This document shows, one piece after another, positions 35,020 to 46,889 of a DNA stretch of 64,000 nucleotides. The position numbers were made by a program, and so were the translations under genes. The notes under the pieces are model-generated. The model saw only the letters and a program-made list of their open reading frames with translations. It searched no databases and was not told the DNA's origin. Source of the DNA: Lantana camara (Eukaryota > Streptophyta > Magnoliopsida > Lamiales > Verbenaceae); the NCBI GenBank assembly GCA_037501455.1, contig CM074864.1, forward strand, positions 34,250,001 to 34,314,000, in the 5' to 3' direction. Numbering within the stretch: the first letter of the stretch is position 1; each line of letters opens with the position of its first letter.

Positions 35020-35710
35020 TGATCGTGCTCGAAATCGGTAGGCTGGAGTAGTCGATTCCGGGAGATCGAATCACTTAGAATTTATATGTATGGGGAGACT
35101 CTAGAGTAGATCTGAAAAGGAAGAACAAACGTGAACTGAAGGCCAACAGGGGAATGGGGGTTATATCCCAGTTTGGCACTCCGACGCTCAATTCAGGTAC
35201 TTGGTCAAGAGAAAATGAGTTAGTATTGAGAGTCGAATGAACAATGATTGTGCTTACCAAATGCCATAAATGTTGTGGATATTTATAGGCCCAAGGGGGT
35301 GTGTGTGACACCTATTCATGCACTGAGGGCGCATTTAATGCTTCAGACAGTTAGTTAGGGAATAGTAGTACTCTACAACACCTTTATGTCAGAGTTGGTT
35401 CCCTTGTACCACAGGAGGCCCTCGACCTTCCCTCTGGATCGTCGAATCGTAGTACAGCTTCTTGGTAGATGGTGAGGGTGGTCGGGGGGAACAGGTGATC
35501 GGGGTCTCGCTTGTAATGGCCATAAGTGGAACCGTTCCATGGCCTGGTTGATTTATCGTATTGACAGGTCAAGGGGCTGCACTAATCGACCCACGGAGAA
35601 GCAGTGCGGAGTGACGTGTCAACTGACGTGGCGTCTACGTGCCACGTGTCAATCTCCGTTTGCTGTGCCTTGTGGCGACGCGTGGCATTCCCAGAAAGTG
35701 CCCCGTCTTA
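35020..35710 (-). mobile_element. 3' LTR of the Tat-like element
   Basis: On the minus strand it ends GAGCACGATCA at 35020. The start, near 35710, reads TTAAGACGGGGCAC after a CTGGGGGA purine tract; a usual TG start is not visible in either LTR. The minus-strand TATA box (TATAAAT) is at 35281-35287. The conserved GAATTGAGCGTCGGAGTGCC lies just downstream. Confidence 0.85.
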
Positions 35711-35914
35711 AGTCCCCCAGGCTGACAGGTATGTATGACGTGGCTGGCGGACTGTTGACCAGAAGGGGCGCGTCCGTACCCGCATATGATGTGGTTTTGG
35801 GCGCGAATTTTCAAAGTTTAACTTTTTAGTTAAGCAGGAAAAGGCGTAATCATTGCTCCTGATGGCGGTTCTGAGTGTAATGATGACGTCTCTTCGTATT
35901 CCGAGCACTTCCCT

Positions 35915-35922
35915 TATAAATA
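35915..35922 (+). promoter_or_regulatory. TATA box for the antisense gene
   Basis: TATAAATA on the plus strand, preceded by TTCC and followed by GGGGGTCC, about 110-210 bp upstream of the antisense coding region. It lies just outside the 3' LTR and points into 36028-38339. Confidence 0.6.
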
Positions 35923-36027
35923 GGGGGTCCCTATCACCTTTATTCCTCACCAGAACTCTTAAACATTTTCAAGCATCCTTAAGAGACCGTAGAGCCTTTC
36001 CAGCGGAGCACCTTAGAAAGGCGCTTA

Positions 36028-38339
36028 GTGATCGTTATTCGGGGTTGGTCAATAGTTCCCAAGTCTACTCAAGGTACTCTTCTCGACCTCCCTCTTTACT
36101 TCCTGCATTCTTCTATTCTCCCTTATGGCATCTCAGGAGCAAATCCCATGACCAAAAACAAACATATCCTCGAGTTTTATGAGCGAGGCTTAGTCGATGA
36201 GTCGGAGCAAAGTTCAACCCCGGTCGGGATGTTAGGGATCGCCCCCGTGACTTTGTCATCCAGGTCATCTTCTTCAAAAAGCGATTCTGACATGGAGTCC
36301 CTTGCCTATAAGGAGAAGGGAGTGGTCAACGACGAAGAAGAAGAAGAGGAGATAAGGGTTGGAATCCCCAGAGCTGAACAGGGGGAAGAATCAATTGAGG
36401 AAGAATTCTTAGGGCGATCGACTGAGAAGCCCCCCGTCGAAATGGAGGTCTCGACCTCTGGTACGAAAAAGAAACAAGAAAGGCCCCAGTAACCGTTCTC
36501 CATCATTCCTTAACCTGGAGTGCAGTAACCAATAATGATGTAGATGAGCTTCAAGGGATCCTCACGGGCTATGGTCGATCCAGGGAAGGTCAATGGCCCA
36601 CCGACGACTATGGGATGAGGGTTCCCCTCGACCTAGATTTCGTGGCTCTTCTCAATGCCCTGGACATAGCTCCCATTCAACTCCTTCCGACCGCGTACCA
36701 TCTGATGAATGCATTCAGACTCCTACTGCATTGCTTGAAGCTCCCCGTCTCCCTTACTCATTTTACCGAGGTGTTCTTAGCCTCGACTTCTCCAGTATCC
36801 TCTCCAGACGACAGGGGTTTTGTGAAGCTGCAGGCCCGCCCCAACTTCCAGATGGTCAAAGCCCCACCACATCTTATGGGCTCGGCTTGAAACATAACTT
36901 CGTGTACATAAAGTCCCCGGTTAGGTGGCCTGGGCTGAATCATACTTCCTGGAACGATATCGAAAAGGCCAAGATGCCCAAAGGAAAACCCACTTGGCAG
37001 CCCACTTTGATTCAACGAGTGAGGGAGATCGGGCCTATGTGTGCTCGATTCTTGACTCAGCCTCAGCTCATAGTCGAGGCGGGGATGGGCCCAGGAACCC
37101 TTAGATATAGGAACTTCACCTTGGGTACAAGTGATATTGTCTTCAATTTCGAACACCCAAGCACGTTCTCTTCTAACCCCTTAATCTCTTTGGACATATT
37201 GGAGTTTATCATTCTTGGTGCTCGAGTATCCTTCTAATTGATCTCCTTTTCCTCTTGTAGGTACGATCCTGATGGCTTCTAGGAAAGAGATTCTTGCTGC
37301 TTAGAGCAGAAATCGAAACGCTAAGTTGAAGAAGAAGAATCAGGCCCCAGTTCCGGAGGATGAGGTGATCGCGCAGGAACAACGAGCTCGCAATGCGGTC
37401 GATACGGTGATTCAGGTTGCAGCCCAAGCCCCCAACTTCCAAGCTCCCACCGATAATTCTCAGAAAGCAGGTCAAGGAAAGAGGAAAAGGTCAGAGGCTG
37501 CTCGATTCTTTTCCTAGGCTATGATTTGAGGGTTTCATAACTTTCGTTGTTGGAAAGCTTGCAAGGCCGCTCGAGCCCAAATAGAGAAAGATAACTCTGA
37601 GCGGAGAGATATACGACAGGTGGCCGGTCAATTTTATGGCCAGCTCGAGCCCAAGAAAAAGATCACCGCGGAGTTGCAGGGCAAGCTGAAGGAGAGGGAG
37701 GAGGCGTTTGCTAAGGTCGATGCTGAGTTAGTGAAGGCTGTTGAGGAGAAGTTTGCGCTCGAGGCAAAGGTGAGGAATTTGGAGGTGAAGCTTGGGAAGT
37801 ATCAGCAAGATTACAACGACGCTTGGCTTGAAGTCCACAATGCTAGGCTCACGGAGGGACATAAGTATAACCTTCAGGCGCCCAAAGAGACGTATGAATA
37901 TTTACTCTCGGAGATCGAGAACTATACGGTCTTCCGGTTTGTTGAGAGCCCGATGTTTACTCGAGCTGTCATGATAAAAAGAGCTGCTAATTTTGAAGAG
38001 GGGTTTGAGCTTTGCATAGCTCAGGCTAGGGAGGCGGGCTATCTTCCCGCAAGTTATGACACCGATAAGGTTGGGACCGAGTGCCCCGACCGCAGACCAG
38101 AGGAAGAAAGGCCAAAGGCCCCTTGGAACGAGGAGCCTGATTGGGAGGAGATGGAGTTTAACTTTTCCCTTGACCAAGTTAGGGCCCAAATTGCGGGCTT
38201 AAGGATCCCTGATGGCATGCCGGACGCAGTTGACTTTGAAAGTACTATGGCTAAGAAACTATCAGCCTTTAAATCGGCTCAAGGATCTCATAGAGCTTCG
38301 ACCCTCCCAGCTGATGCCTCCTTGAGCCAACCCCCTTAG
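36028..38339 (+). pseudogene. aORF: Antisense gene of the Tat-like element
   Basis: Plus-strand coding sequence runs opposite to gag-pol. Part 1 (about 36150-36490) is acidic and Ser/Glu-rich. Part 2 (36520-36890, another frame) reads WSAVTNNDVDELQGILTGYG, then MRVPLDLDFVALLNALDIAP and LLPTAYHLMNAFR. Part 3 (36890-37237, third frame) has the FVYIKSPVRWPGLN-WNDIEKAK region. An intron seems to end CCTCTTGTAG at 37260. Part 4 (37272-38339) has basic and Ala/Gln-rich stretches, then a coiled coil (37640-37830, AELQGKLKEREEAFAKVDAE) and the YLLSEIENY-FRFVESP block. It resembles the plant domain filed as 'putative gypsy type transposon' and the antisense frames of Grande-like elements. Its function is unknown. 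Two frame changes and stops near 37303, 37517 and 37530 break it. Confidence 0.72.
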
Positions 38340-38859
38340 TAGTGATGTTTTCTGACAACTAAAACTTTTTCCTCGAAATAAGGTTTTTCAATTTACTTGT
38401 TCTATTTTTAGACTAGCATAGGTAGGTGGTCGGTGCTTTTATAGATCGATCTAGTTATTGTCGGCCCGGGTGGGTTCGACGAGTGCTCCCATCGGGAAAA
38501 TCCAAAGAGCTTTCAAGCTCAACTTTTGTAATGTCTTGCCTTATTAATATTACTTATTTCTGATCGAATTAGCGTCATTCTACTATGCATGTTTGATTTT
38601 CATTGTTGCCTTATGACCACTTTGCCTTGCTTGAATTAACGCTTACTCACAACAGATGTTCGAACAAGAGTCTTGGAGGTCGAATGGATTAGTATTCATT
38701 AATGCTACATGTTCAACTCAGTTAAATAAAATTTTAAAGGCAAGTAATGCAAGGATGACAACAGTCGATCCACAAACGGGATTTCTTTCATTGATTACAA
38801 AAGGGTCCAACTTATAAATATCGTTTAGACATAAAAACGCCTTAGGTTATGAGCATTCC

Positions 38860-40051
38860 ATGAGCGGGGAATCGAGCTTCTGTCGGTCTCTTCTAGGTGA
38901 TAAGACTTATTCTTTCCAACTTTGTAAATGCGAAACGGTCCTTCCCAATTGGGGTCTAGTTTTCCACGTGTCGAGTCACATCGACCCTTTTTAGCACAAA
39001 ATCTCCTACTTTGAACTCTTTGGCCAAGACCTTCTTCTTATAACTTCGAGCGACAGATGCTCGATACTGTTACATGTGCTGATAGGCCCTTTCTCTTTTC
39101 TCCTCGACTGTATCGAGCTCGAAGGCCCGGTTTTCATTATTTTGATCTAACTGGTAATGTGACATTCGTGCGGTCTGGTGCAAAACTTCAGTGGGGATCA
39201 CGGCTTCTAACCCATAAATGAGAGAAAAGAGGGTCTCGCCTATAGAAGTATGGGGGGTCATTTTGTATGCCCATAAAACCCCATCGAGCTCATCTGCCCA
39301 TGCTCCTTTTTTGGCTTCAAGACGAGTCCTTAGGTCCTGGATGATGATTCGATTGGTCACATCTGTCTGACCATTCGCCTGCAGGTGCCCCACCGACGTG
39401 AAATGTTGGCTAATCCCCATGTCCGAGCAGTACGCTCGAAGTTGTTCGCTTCTAAACTGAGGCCCCGTTGTCATAGATAAGAACTTTTGGAATGCCAAAA
39501 CGGCAGATGATGTTTTTCCATAGAAAGTGCATTATAACCCTGAAAGTGATCTTAGGGATGGCAGCCGCCTCGACCCATTTAGAGAAGTACTCGACTCAGA
39601 CAATTACAAACTGACACTGGTGGGGGGCCAAAGGGAAAGGTCCCACAATATCGATCCCCCATTGGTCGAAAGGCCAGACAACATCGATCGGAATCATTTT
39701 CGCCGGATGCTGATGTGAAAGGGTTGAATGTCTCTGATAGTTAGGACACTTTTTCACAAAATTGATGGAATCTCTGACTATGGTTAGCAAATAGAACCCG
39801 CTTCATCCTATCTTCTTAGCCAAGGACTTGCCTCCGGAATGGTTTTCACAAGTTCCACCGTGTATTTCTTGCAGCACATCCCTTGCTTGGGATGGTCGAA
39901 GGCATCTTTTGGCCGGATCTGTGTACGATTTCTTAAATAGTTTCCCATCCACATCGAGTACGTAGCTTGCTGCTAGAGCTACCAACCGGCGCCTCTCCAC
40001 ACGGTTTTCAGGAAGAAACCGATCTCTCAAGAATAAGATGATTTCGTCCAA
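38860..40051 (-). pseudogene. int: Integrase of the Tat-like element
   Basis: The minus-strand reading gives the N-terminal zinc-binding region (DVLQEIHGGTCENHSGG, then NFVKKCPNYQRH), the first catalytic Asp (QWGIDIVGPFP, about 39630-39660), and the second, DNG, at about 39467-39475. A one-base shift in a run of four bases at 39463-39466 follows directly and moves the frame. The third region reads HLQANGQTDVTNR where most relatives have Glu for the Asp, so the DDE triad is altered. The C-terminal part (LAKEFKVGDFVLK) continues to about 38880. Stops at 39803 and 39070 also interrupt it. Integrase joins element DNA to the chromosome. Confidence 0.85.
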
Positions 40052-40585
40052 CTAGCAAGGCTCAGCTGGGTCGATTGTCATGATTCCCTCGGGCACTGGA
40101 TCGATGACTCGAGAGCTGGTTGACAGAAAAGTGATGGCTTTATCCCTGGTTCCTCTTAAACTGTTTGCAACTTTGGAAAGGGCATCCGCTCTTTTGTTAT
40201 CTTCTCGAGGGACCGGATCGAGTCTGAAATCTTTAAATTCCTTGGCCAGGGGTTTTACCTTGGTCAAATATTTCACCATTGTTTCCTCCCTGGCCTCGTA
40301 GGTTCCGGCCACCTGACTAGCCACAAGCTGGGAGTTGGTTACGGCCGTTAGCTTCTTGATCCTCTGCTCTCGAGCGATTTTCATTCCGACAATAAGGGCC
40401 TTGTACTCGGCTTCATTGTTTGTAGCTAGGAAATTCATACAGATGGCAAAATCGAGCTTGTCTCCTTCTGCGTTCCTCATGGACAACCCCACTCCTCCCC
40501 CAGACGAGGTTGAAGAGCCATTGACTGATAGGATCCATGTGGTAGACTGCTCTAGGGTCGTCAGTGGGGCTCTTTTCTCGATCAA
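40052..40585 (-). pseudogene. aRNH: Archaeal-type RNase H of the Tat-like element
   Basis: A 177-codon frame holding WILSVNGSSTSSGGGVGLSM, NNEAEYKALIVGMKIA, VTNSQLVASQVAGTYEA and VPREDNKRADALSKVA. This is the pattern of the extra RNase H found only in Tat-type plant Gypsy elements, in addition to the usual one. The first catalytic Asp of the family (D-G-S) reads N-G-S here; the Glu (NEAEY), third acidic (TNSQL, normally TDSQL) and last Asp (RADAL) positions show that two of four are lost. It is therefore probably inactive. It is followed by integrase after a TAG at 40052. Confidence 0.85.
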
Positions 40586-40606
40586 AAAATCTGCCAGGAC
40601 TTGCGC

Positions 40607-41289
40607 CTAATAGGCGGTTCGAGGTTGATAACTTATATCATACTGTCCCAACTCGATCGCCCACTTCACCAGCCTCCCCGAGGTATCTGGCTTTTTGAGC
40701 ACATGCCTCAAAGGTTGGTCAGTTAAAACAGTTATAGAATGAGCTTGGAAATATGGTTTCAATTTTCGAGCCGTCAGCACCAAAGCCAAAGTAAACTTTT
40801 CAATCTCCTATTATCGAGTTTCTGTCCCGTGGAGGATTTTGCTGACATAATATACCGACATGTGTTTTTTTTTCCACAAATGGCGACCAGAACAGAATTG
40901 ATCGCTTGATCGGAAATGGCCAGGTATACATACAATCTTTCTCCCACTTTAGGTTTAGCGAGCAATGGGCGCGACTCAAGGTAGGCCTTTAGCTTTTCGA
41001 AAGCCCGATCGCATTCGTCCGTCCACTCGAAGTTCTTGATGTTTCTTAAGATTTTGAAGAAAGGGAGATTTCTTTCAGCAGACCTCACAATGAATCGATT
41101 GAGGGAGATGATCCTTCCACCCAAGCATTGCACCTCTTGAACGGTTTGGGGTCGATATAACAAGGTAATGGCTTTGATCTTCTGAGGGTTGGCCTGTATG
41201 CCACGCTGACTTACCATATACCCCAAAAATTTTCCTCCTTCGACCCCGAAGGTGTACTTACTCGACTCAAGTCCTCCAAATGATCGCAA
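40607..41289 (-). pseudogene. rt-rnh: RT C-terminus and first RNase H of the Tat-like element
   Basis: The minus-strand frame has the RT thumb/connection (FGVEGGKFLGYMVSQRGIQA, LNRFIVRSAERNLPFFKIL, FEWTDECDRAFEKLK) and the RNase H domain (LYVYLAISDQAINSVLV, then VLTDQPLRHVLKKPDTSGRL and WAIELGQYDISYQPRTA). Frames change near 40790 and a stop follows RTAY, so it cannot give one protein. It adjoins the archaeal-type RNase H on the left. Confidence 0.85.
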
Positions 41290-41850
41290 GATTTCCTACT
41301 CCGGACTATCATATCATCCACATAAACTTCCATTGTTTTCCCAATCTCTTCCTCAAAAACCTTGTTCACGAGCTCTGGTAAGTGGCTCCAGCATTTTTAA
41401 GTCTAAAAGGCATTACCTTGAAGTAGTAAATCCCTTTCATAACTATGAAAGCTGTCTTTTTCTCGTCCTCCAGGGCTATGAAGATTTGGTAGTACCCCTA
41501 TAAAGCATCCATCATGCTCATCAGCTCACAACCCGCCATTGAGTCGACCAATTGGTCGATTCTTGGTAAGGGATAAGATCCAAGGATAGGCTCGATTCAG
41601 GTCTGTGAAATCGTTGTACATTCTCCACTTGCCCTGTCTTGGCTACTAGAACGATGTTACATAACCAATCCACATATTTATCAGGTGTGATATATCCTGC
41701 TTCGAGCAATTTGTTCACCTCCTGTTCGATTATCTCATTCCGGGCTACACTTTGATTTCTGAGCTATTGTTTGATTGGCTTGAAGGTGGGGTCGATGTTC
41801 AGGTGGTACATGATCACGCTTGGATCGGCTCCCTCCAGATCTGAAGCACT
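41290..41850 (-). pseudogene. rt: Reverse transcriptase core of the Tat-like element
   Basis: The minus strand gives VNKLLEAGYITPDKYVDWL (about 41660-41718), then in other frames MMDAL-GYYQIFIALEDEKK, KGIYYFKVMPFRLKNAGATY (about 41395-41520) and VYVDDMIV near 41310-41332. YVDD is the polymerase active site. At least three frame changes and stops disrupt it. Motif spacing is otherwise normal, so the damage is small indels and point changes. Confidence 0.83.
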
Positions 41851-42640
41851 TCAAGCGAACATGTCCGCATTTTCCTGTAAGAATTGGATTAGCGTACAAT
41901 GTTCAGCTTTCTTTCCTTTGCGGGATACTCCCACATTGGTGGTTTTCTCCAGCTGGTCCGGCACCAACACGATTTGTTGGGTCTCATTGGTTGCTTCAAT
42001 CTTCTCATCAAGCAGCTTTCTTCTTTTGGCAGCCAAAACGGAGTTCATTTAATGTGACTTCTCTAGATCGAGTATGTCTTGATCGATCAGGTCTTCATCA
42101 TCGAGATTCGGTAGAGATACTACAAGCAATACTTGCTTATTTGGCAATTTGACCTTTTCCATGGAAATCGAGTAGCATGCCCAAGACGTTGGGACATCGC
42201 ATCTCAATTCTCCATTACCTTCCGGAGTTGGCAATTTGATAAGTTGGTGATAGGTCAAAATGATGGCTCTAAAATCGATTAGCCCTGTTCTCCCGAAAAT
42301 AATGTTATATGCGGATGGTTGGTCGACCACAACCTATTTGATTTCTAGTGTCGCCCTCTTAGAGAGTGTTCCCATGGAGGTGATTAGTTGGATTCGACCT
42401 TTTGGGTAAACTTCTGTGCCTCCAAAACCTGTCAAAGGAGTTCTGATGGTTTCAAATTGAATGCGCTTATGAAGCTTCGTTTTCTCAAGAGTCGAGTAAA
42501 AGATAATGTTTGTTGAGCTTCCATTATCAACCACAGTTTTGGATATAGCGAAATTTGCGACATCTAAAGTGACCCCCATCGGACAGTTGGGAGTTTCACC
42601 TCCCGATGGGGTTCGTTAACCAGATCCTTATCACTAAAGG
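41851..42640 (-). pseudogene. pr: Protease region of the Tat-like element
   Basis: Minus-strand frames at 42579-42334 (AISKTVVDNGSSTNIIFYST, then LTGFGGTEVYPKGRIQL) and 42330-42049 (YNIIFGRTGLIDFRAIILTY, then LPTPEGNGELRCD) match the aspartic protease and downstream linker of Tat-type polyproteins. The active-site Asp is in VDNGSS. Stops at 42334 and 42049 separate the parts. The frame at 42048-41851 links to RT and contains the VLAAKRRKLLDEK region. Confidence 0.8.
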
Positions 42641-42776
42641 TAATCTCTTCCTGGACCCAAAGTTCTTAGGGCTCGACTATCATTACTTCACGTGGCCCAT
42701 TATAGCTCCTTTGGGCCTCTCTCCTGGTATGCTTTCGAGAAGTCTTGGAATCGCCCCCTGTTGGCCCCCCCGGTGA

Positions 42777-43739
42777 TCATGTCGATCCGACCTTGGTAGG
42801 GCAGGTTGTGCGTGTCGCGCTCCATAGGCTGCTTAGCATTCCTTTGTCTGGGGGGCTATGCTCGAGCCTTTCCTTGGCTCGAATGGCCAGGTCGTCGATT
42901 TTCCTGATGAATTCCTGGAGGAGCCCCCCTTTGATTAACTGCTCAATTTCTTCTTTTAGAGCGAAATATTCAGACTTGTTATGCCCTGTTTGTTTGTAAA
43001 AGTTGCAATATTTTCCAAAATCCCTGGTTTTTTGGGTTTCCTTGATGGGCTTGGGATTCTTGAAAAGCTTTTTGTTGGAGACATTGTAAATTTCCTCAAT
43101 GATCCTATTCAGGGGAGTAAAACGTTTCTTAGACCCACTCCCAATTCCTTGTTCGACCTTGGGTCGGGGGTCATGAGAAAAATCTGCCTTGGGCGGTTGA
43201 ATGGATTCTCCTTTCTTTTTTTGCTCGTTTCTATGGTTCTGCTTGACCTCTTCCACCCTCATCCATTCCCCGGCGATCTCCAAGATCTTAGCGATTGATT
43301 GGGCTTTCTGGACTATGATTTGATTCGCGCAGTCCGTGTTCCTGATTGTAGAGTGAAGGGCGATGATCAACATATCCATGCTGGGAGTTTCGAACTGTAT
43401 GGCCACTCGGGAAAATCGAGTAAAGAATTCCCTCAAGGTCTCATCCTCCCTCTGTACAAGATTGTAGAGGTAGGTCGACGACAGTTTATCACCTTTGACA
43501 GAAGAGAAGTGAGCAATGAATTGCTTGACCAGATCGTCGTAAGAGTTTTTGCTTCGCGGGGGTAGTCTTGAGAACCAGTCCTGGGCTACCCCGACCAAGG
43601 TGGTCGTAAAGATTTTCGCCCTCACATCCGAAGAATGACCGAACATGCTCACCTCGATTTCAAAATGCTCGACGTGCCTCTGGGGGTCGGAAGTTCCCCC
43701 ATAAGTTGGCAAATTGTTAGGCATCTTATCTTCCGCCAT
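42777..43739 (-). pseudogene. gag: gag core of the Tat-like element
   Basis: A 320-codon frame: capsid gag domain (LPTYGGTSDPQRHVEHFEIE, AQDWFSRLPPRS, FIAHFSSVKGDKLSSTYLYN, REFFTRFSRVA), a charged linker, then a zinc-knuckle-like CNFYKQTGHNKSEYF followed by LKEEIEQLIKGGLLQEFI. In this clade the knuckle is CxFHxxxGHxTxxC; here the second and last Cys/His positions are Tyr or altered, so zinc binding is doubtful. The N-terminal part continues at 44308-43740 and, beyond the Copia insertion, at 54225-54537. Confidence 0.88.
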
Positions 43740-44308
43740 GGCAGATATAATCTCTTCGTAAAAAGGGGATCTTGCCTCTCTGATGCTTCAATACCCTACC
43801 CGAGATGGAGGAGGAAGTAGCCTTGTCTCTTGTTCATAGTGGGGCTCATCGTCCTCGACCTGATAGATGGGGGGTTCTGTACCCTAGGCTTCGGGCTCTC
43901 GAAGGGCGCACTATCCTAAGGCAGGTCTGGTTTATCCCTCTGGGGCAGTTTGTTGCAGAGGTCATCTTTCCCCACTGTGAACCCACGGTTGGCCCTCTCA
44001 GGGGAATTGGGATGAACCTTATCCCCTAGATGGTTGAAGACTGGACCGTCTTCGGATCCACGGCTCTCCCGCCACCGGGCGATTGGGCTCAGAACTCGCT
44101 GGCAGTTCCGGTGATGAGGAATGCCCCTTGGTCGGTGGGCCTCTTTTCAAACTGGGCTACAACTTCTTGGTTATCCACGGGTCTCTTGCCCGCATCAAGT
44201 CGCCTTTAGCCCGACTCGTCCTCTGGGGCTGCCCCTTGCTAATATGAATGTGCTGGTGGTGATGGATAATAGGGAGCAGGATAATAGCTTGGTGGAGGTG
44301 GCGGGTAT
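43740..44308 (-). pseudogene. Pro-rich N-terminal gag segment, left of the Copia insertion
   Basis: The minus strand from 44308 reads a Pro/Tyr-rich stretch (PPPPSYYPAPYYP), then low-complexity sequence with many stops before the gag core at 43739. It is continuous with 54225-54444 once the Copia element and one GGTAT copy are removed. Confidence 0.7.
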
Positions 44309-46558
44309 TGTTAGGAATAGTGCCCTAGAAAGCCGATTCGACGTAATCTGCTCTGGGACTTTTCTTATATCACAGACAATCTTTGAATAATATACGATTG
44401 ATTATAGGCAAACACTTCTTTATATGCCAATACGTGTTTTGTGTGTTTCCATTACGTGCGCATGTATGAGAACTCCCCTAATCCTGATGACTTTAGGACT
44501 CTACCATTTAGGTGAAATGGTTCATGAAATGAGCCCTATATCACATAAGTCATGATTAGTAAAATACTCCAAGTGGGAGTGTCAACCTGACTCCTATAAG
44601 GCTTGCTTGTGGGATCACGCCCTTAAGAAGGACCACCTTGTTTCATGGAGGTGCAAAGTGTATAGTTGATACGTGCGTGATACATGAGGGTGCTTACTTT
44701 AATAAGTAAGTTCACTGAGGTACCCCGTGTGAGAACATTCCTAAATGGGAAAGGAAGTTTCTATTTCAGGAAATGGAAACTTCCAGATTAGGAAATATCT
44801 CACGAGTCATTGATGTGATTAATTGATCCTTAGACTTGAGGTTCCTTGTCACTTTATGAATTAACTCTGTAGTCTTTGGTATAAGCTTTAAAGGGTGTCG
44901 CCTTAGACAACTGATTCAAGGCTTATGCTGGGGCTGCACAAGTGATTCATGAAAGTGAATGAGAATCAAGAAAGGACCTACACTTGCATATGCAAGGTGA
45001 TCTCTTATTGTGTAAGTCTTTCATATGCCATATGGAGTCCTTGGCCAAGGCAGTAGATCAAGACATCAAGAAAAGGGTTTTTTGGATTGAGATCAAATGG
45101 ATATGAAATGCACTTAGCTTTAAGACCGGATTATTAGGGTTCTGATTATTCCCTTGCCCTAGATCTTGGTTGAGAGATAGTAAGTAGGAGGATTGTATCT
45201 CACATGAATCAATGACTTAAAGGTTCTGTCGAATCCGAACATTCCAATTCAGCTAGGGGTTAAACACCTGTTGCTAGACTTTGGTCGTTTAATCTGTGGA
45301 CTGATTAATTAATTAGTGAATTAATTAATTGGGGTCACTGCTAATTGAATTGAGAACCTAGAGGGTCACACACAACAACTTGGTTACATGAGTTGAGGCT
45401 TAAAAATGATTAAACGAGTTAATCGAGCCTAAGGGGTTCCACACGTGTGAAATCACACGTGTGGCTCACGTGATTGGACACGTGTCATTAAGACACGTGT
45501 GCCACACGTGATTATGTGATGTTAAATAATTAATGTGTTAATTATTTAATAGACTTTGGTTTAATTTTGAATTAAAAAGAAAGTCTAATTTTGGAGAAAA
45601 TAATCTAGTTAATTAATTATGAATTAATTAATTAGATAAAAATAAGTTATTTATTTTTATAATAAATAAAGTATAAAATTATCCAAAAATAGTTTGGATA
45701 TTTTTAGCTCTCTTAAAAGTTGACTTGAAATAGAATTCAAAGTCAAAGTTGGAAAATACTTGATGATCAAGTAATAGGAGAGAGAGGGACCAAATCCTTT
45801 GTCCATTAGGACTAGGTTCGGCCGCCCCTCCCCTTTCCTATATATAGGGGAGCTCATGCTCCCCTTTAGAGCTAATAGACAATTCTTGGTTCATGTGTTG
45901 AACACCTTCCTTTCTCCAAGATTAAATAAAACCCTAGGTTAAGCCTAAACACTAACTAGAGAACTAGCATCCTTACTAGTTAGATTGTAGCCAAGTTGGT
46001 GGACTATCTCTAGAGACTTCAAGTTAGAAGTTTTGAAGATTCGAGCTTTACCAAAAGTGGGGATTAAGCAAAACGATCAGAAGGGATGATAAAACGATTC
46101 TGAACCCAACAGAAAACGAGTGAAAAAATCGAACCAAAGAAGATGGCGAAAACCGTTCGTCCATATCCTGAAAGATGAGTTTTTTCACGAGGGTTTTATG
46201 GCTGGCAGATTTCTACTTTCGCAAAACTGGTTTTCGAAGGGAGTTTCAATCATGCCTTTCTCGCTTCATGTTTCTTTCTTTATGTTATATTGTTAAGAAC
46301 TTCCCTAACATGATTTGAATCTAGGTTGGTGTGGATTGTTATCCCGACAATGGATTCTGAAGTAGAAAGAGACTTTCGAGGGACGGGTTGTCAAGCCGCG
46401 AGAAGAGCGTTCTTGGGTGGCTTGAAACGCTTCAAGAAAGAATAAAAGAAAAGTAAGTTTTCTATCTCTACGAATTTGGTTACACGATTGCGAGTCCAAG
46501 ATCCTTTTGTTGGAAAATTTTTTAAATTCCGCTGCTTTCTGATTCGTGTTTTCCAACA
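44309..46558 (+). mobile_element. 5' LTR of the Copia element
   Basis: It contains a six-fold CACGTG cluster at 45442-45510 and a TATA box CTATATATA at 45838-45846. The TATA is followed at once by a perfect 8-bp stem hairpin (AGGGGAGC-TCAT-GCTCCCCT, 45846-45865). It lacks 20 bp (CCGATGAGTCCTACAGACA and one base) that the 3' LTR has near 52240. Confidence 0.93.
45442..45510. promoter_or_regulatory. Cluster of six CACGTG (G-box) motifs
   Basis: Six CACGTG cores occur in 69 bp, most as ACACGTGT, about 330 bp upstream of the LTR TATA box. CACGTG is the binding core of plant bZIP and bHLH factors (ABA- and light-response G-box/ABRE). The 3' LTR has the same cluster at 53128-53196. Confidence 0.75.
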
Positions 46559-46560
46559 AG

Positions 46561-46572
46561 TGGTATCAGAGC
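46561..46572 (+). promoter_or_regulatory. Primer-binding site of the Copia element
   Basis: TGGTATCAGAGC, 2 nt after the 5' LTR end; complementary to initiator tRNA-Met. Confidence 0.94.
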
Positions 46573-46889
46573 TACCTCGTTAATCGTGTTTCTGATTTGT
46601 CTCAATTAAACTGAATTTTGAGAAATTCTTGAATCTGAATTACAGTTAGGTATTCTTGAATTTGTATCGTAATCTGAGCTTTTGAATCTGAGAGGTTTCC
46701 TGATAAATTGAGAAAATCGTTTTCTGAAAAAAGGGTTTTATTTTAGATTTATTAAAATCGCGATTTTGATTCCCGAATCGAGATGAAAATTTTTCTGTAC
46801 GAAAAACGGTGTGGGATGACGAGGACCAAGCGAGTTTGTCGCTCGTCGTCGCCGCACGCGGACGGGTCCGGACGAGGCCGGAACAGCCT

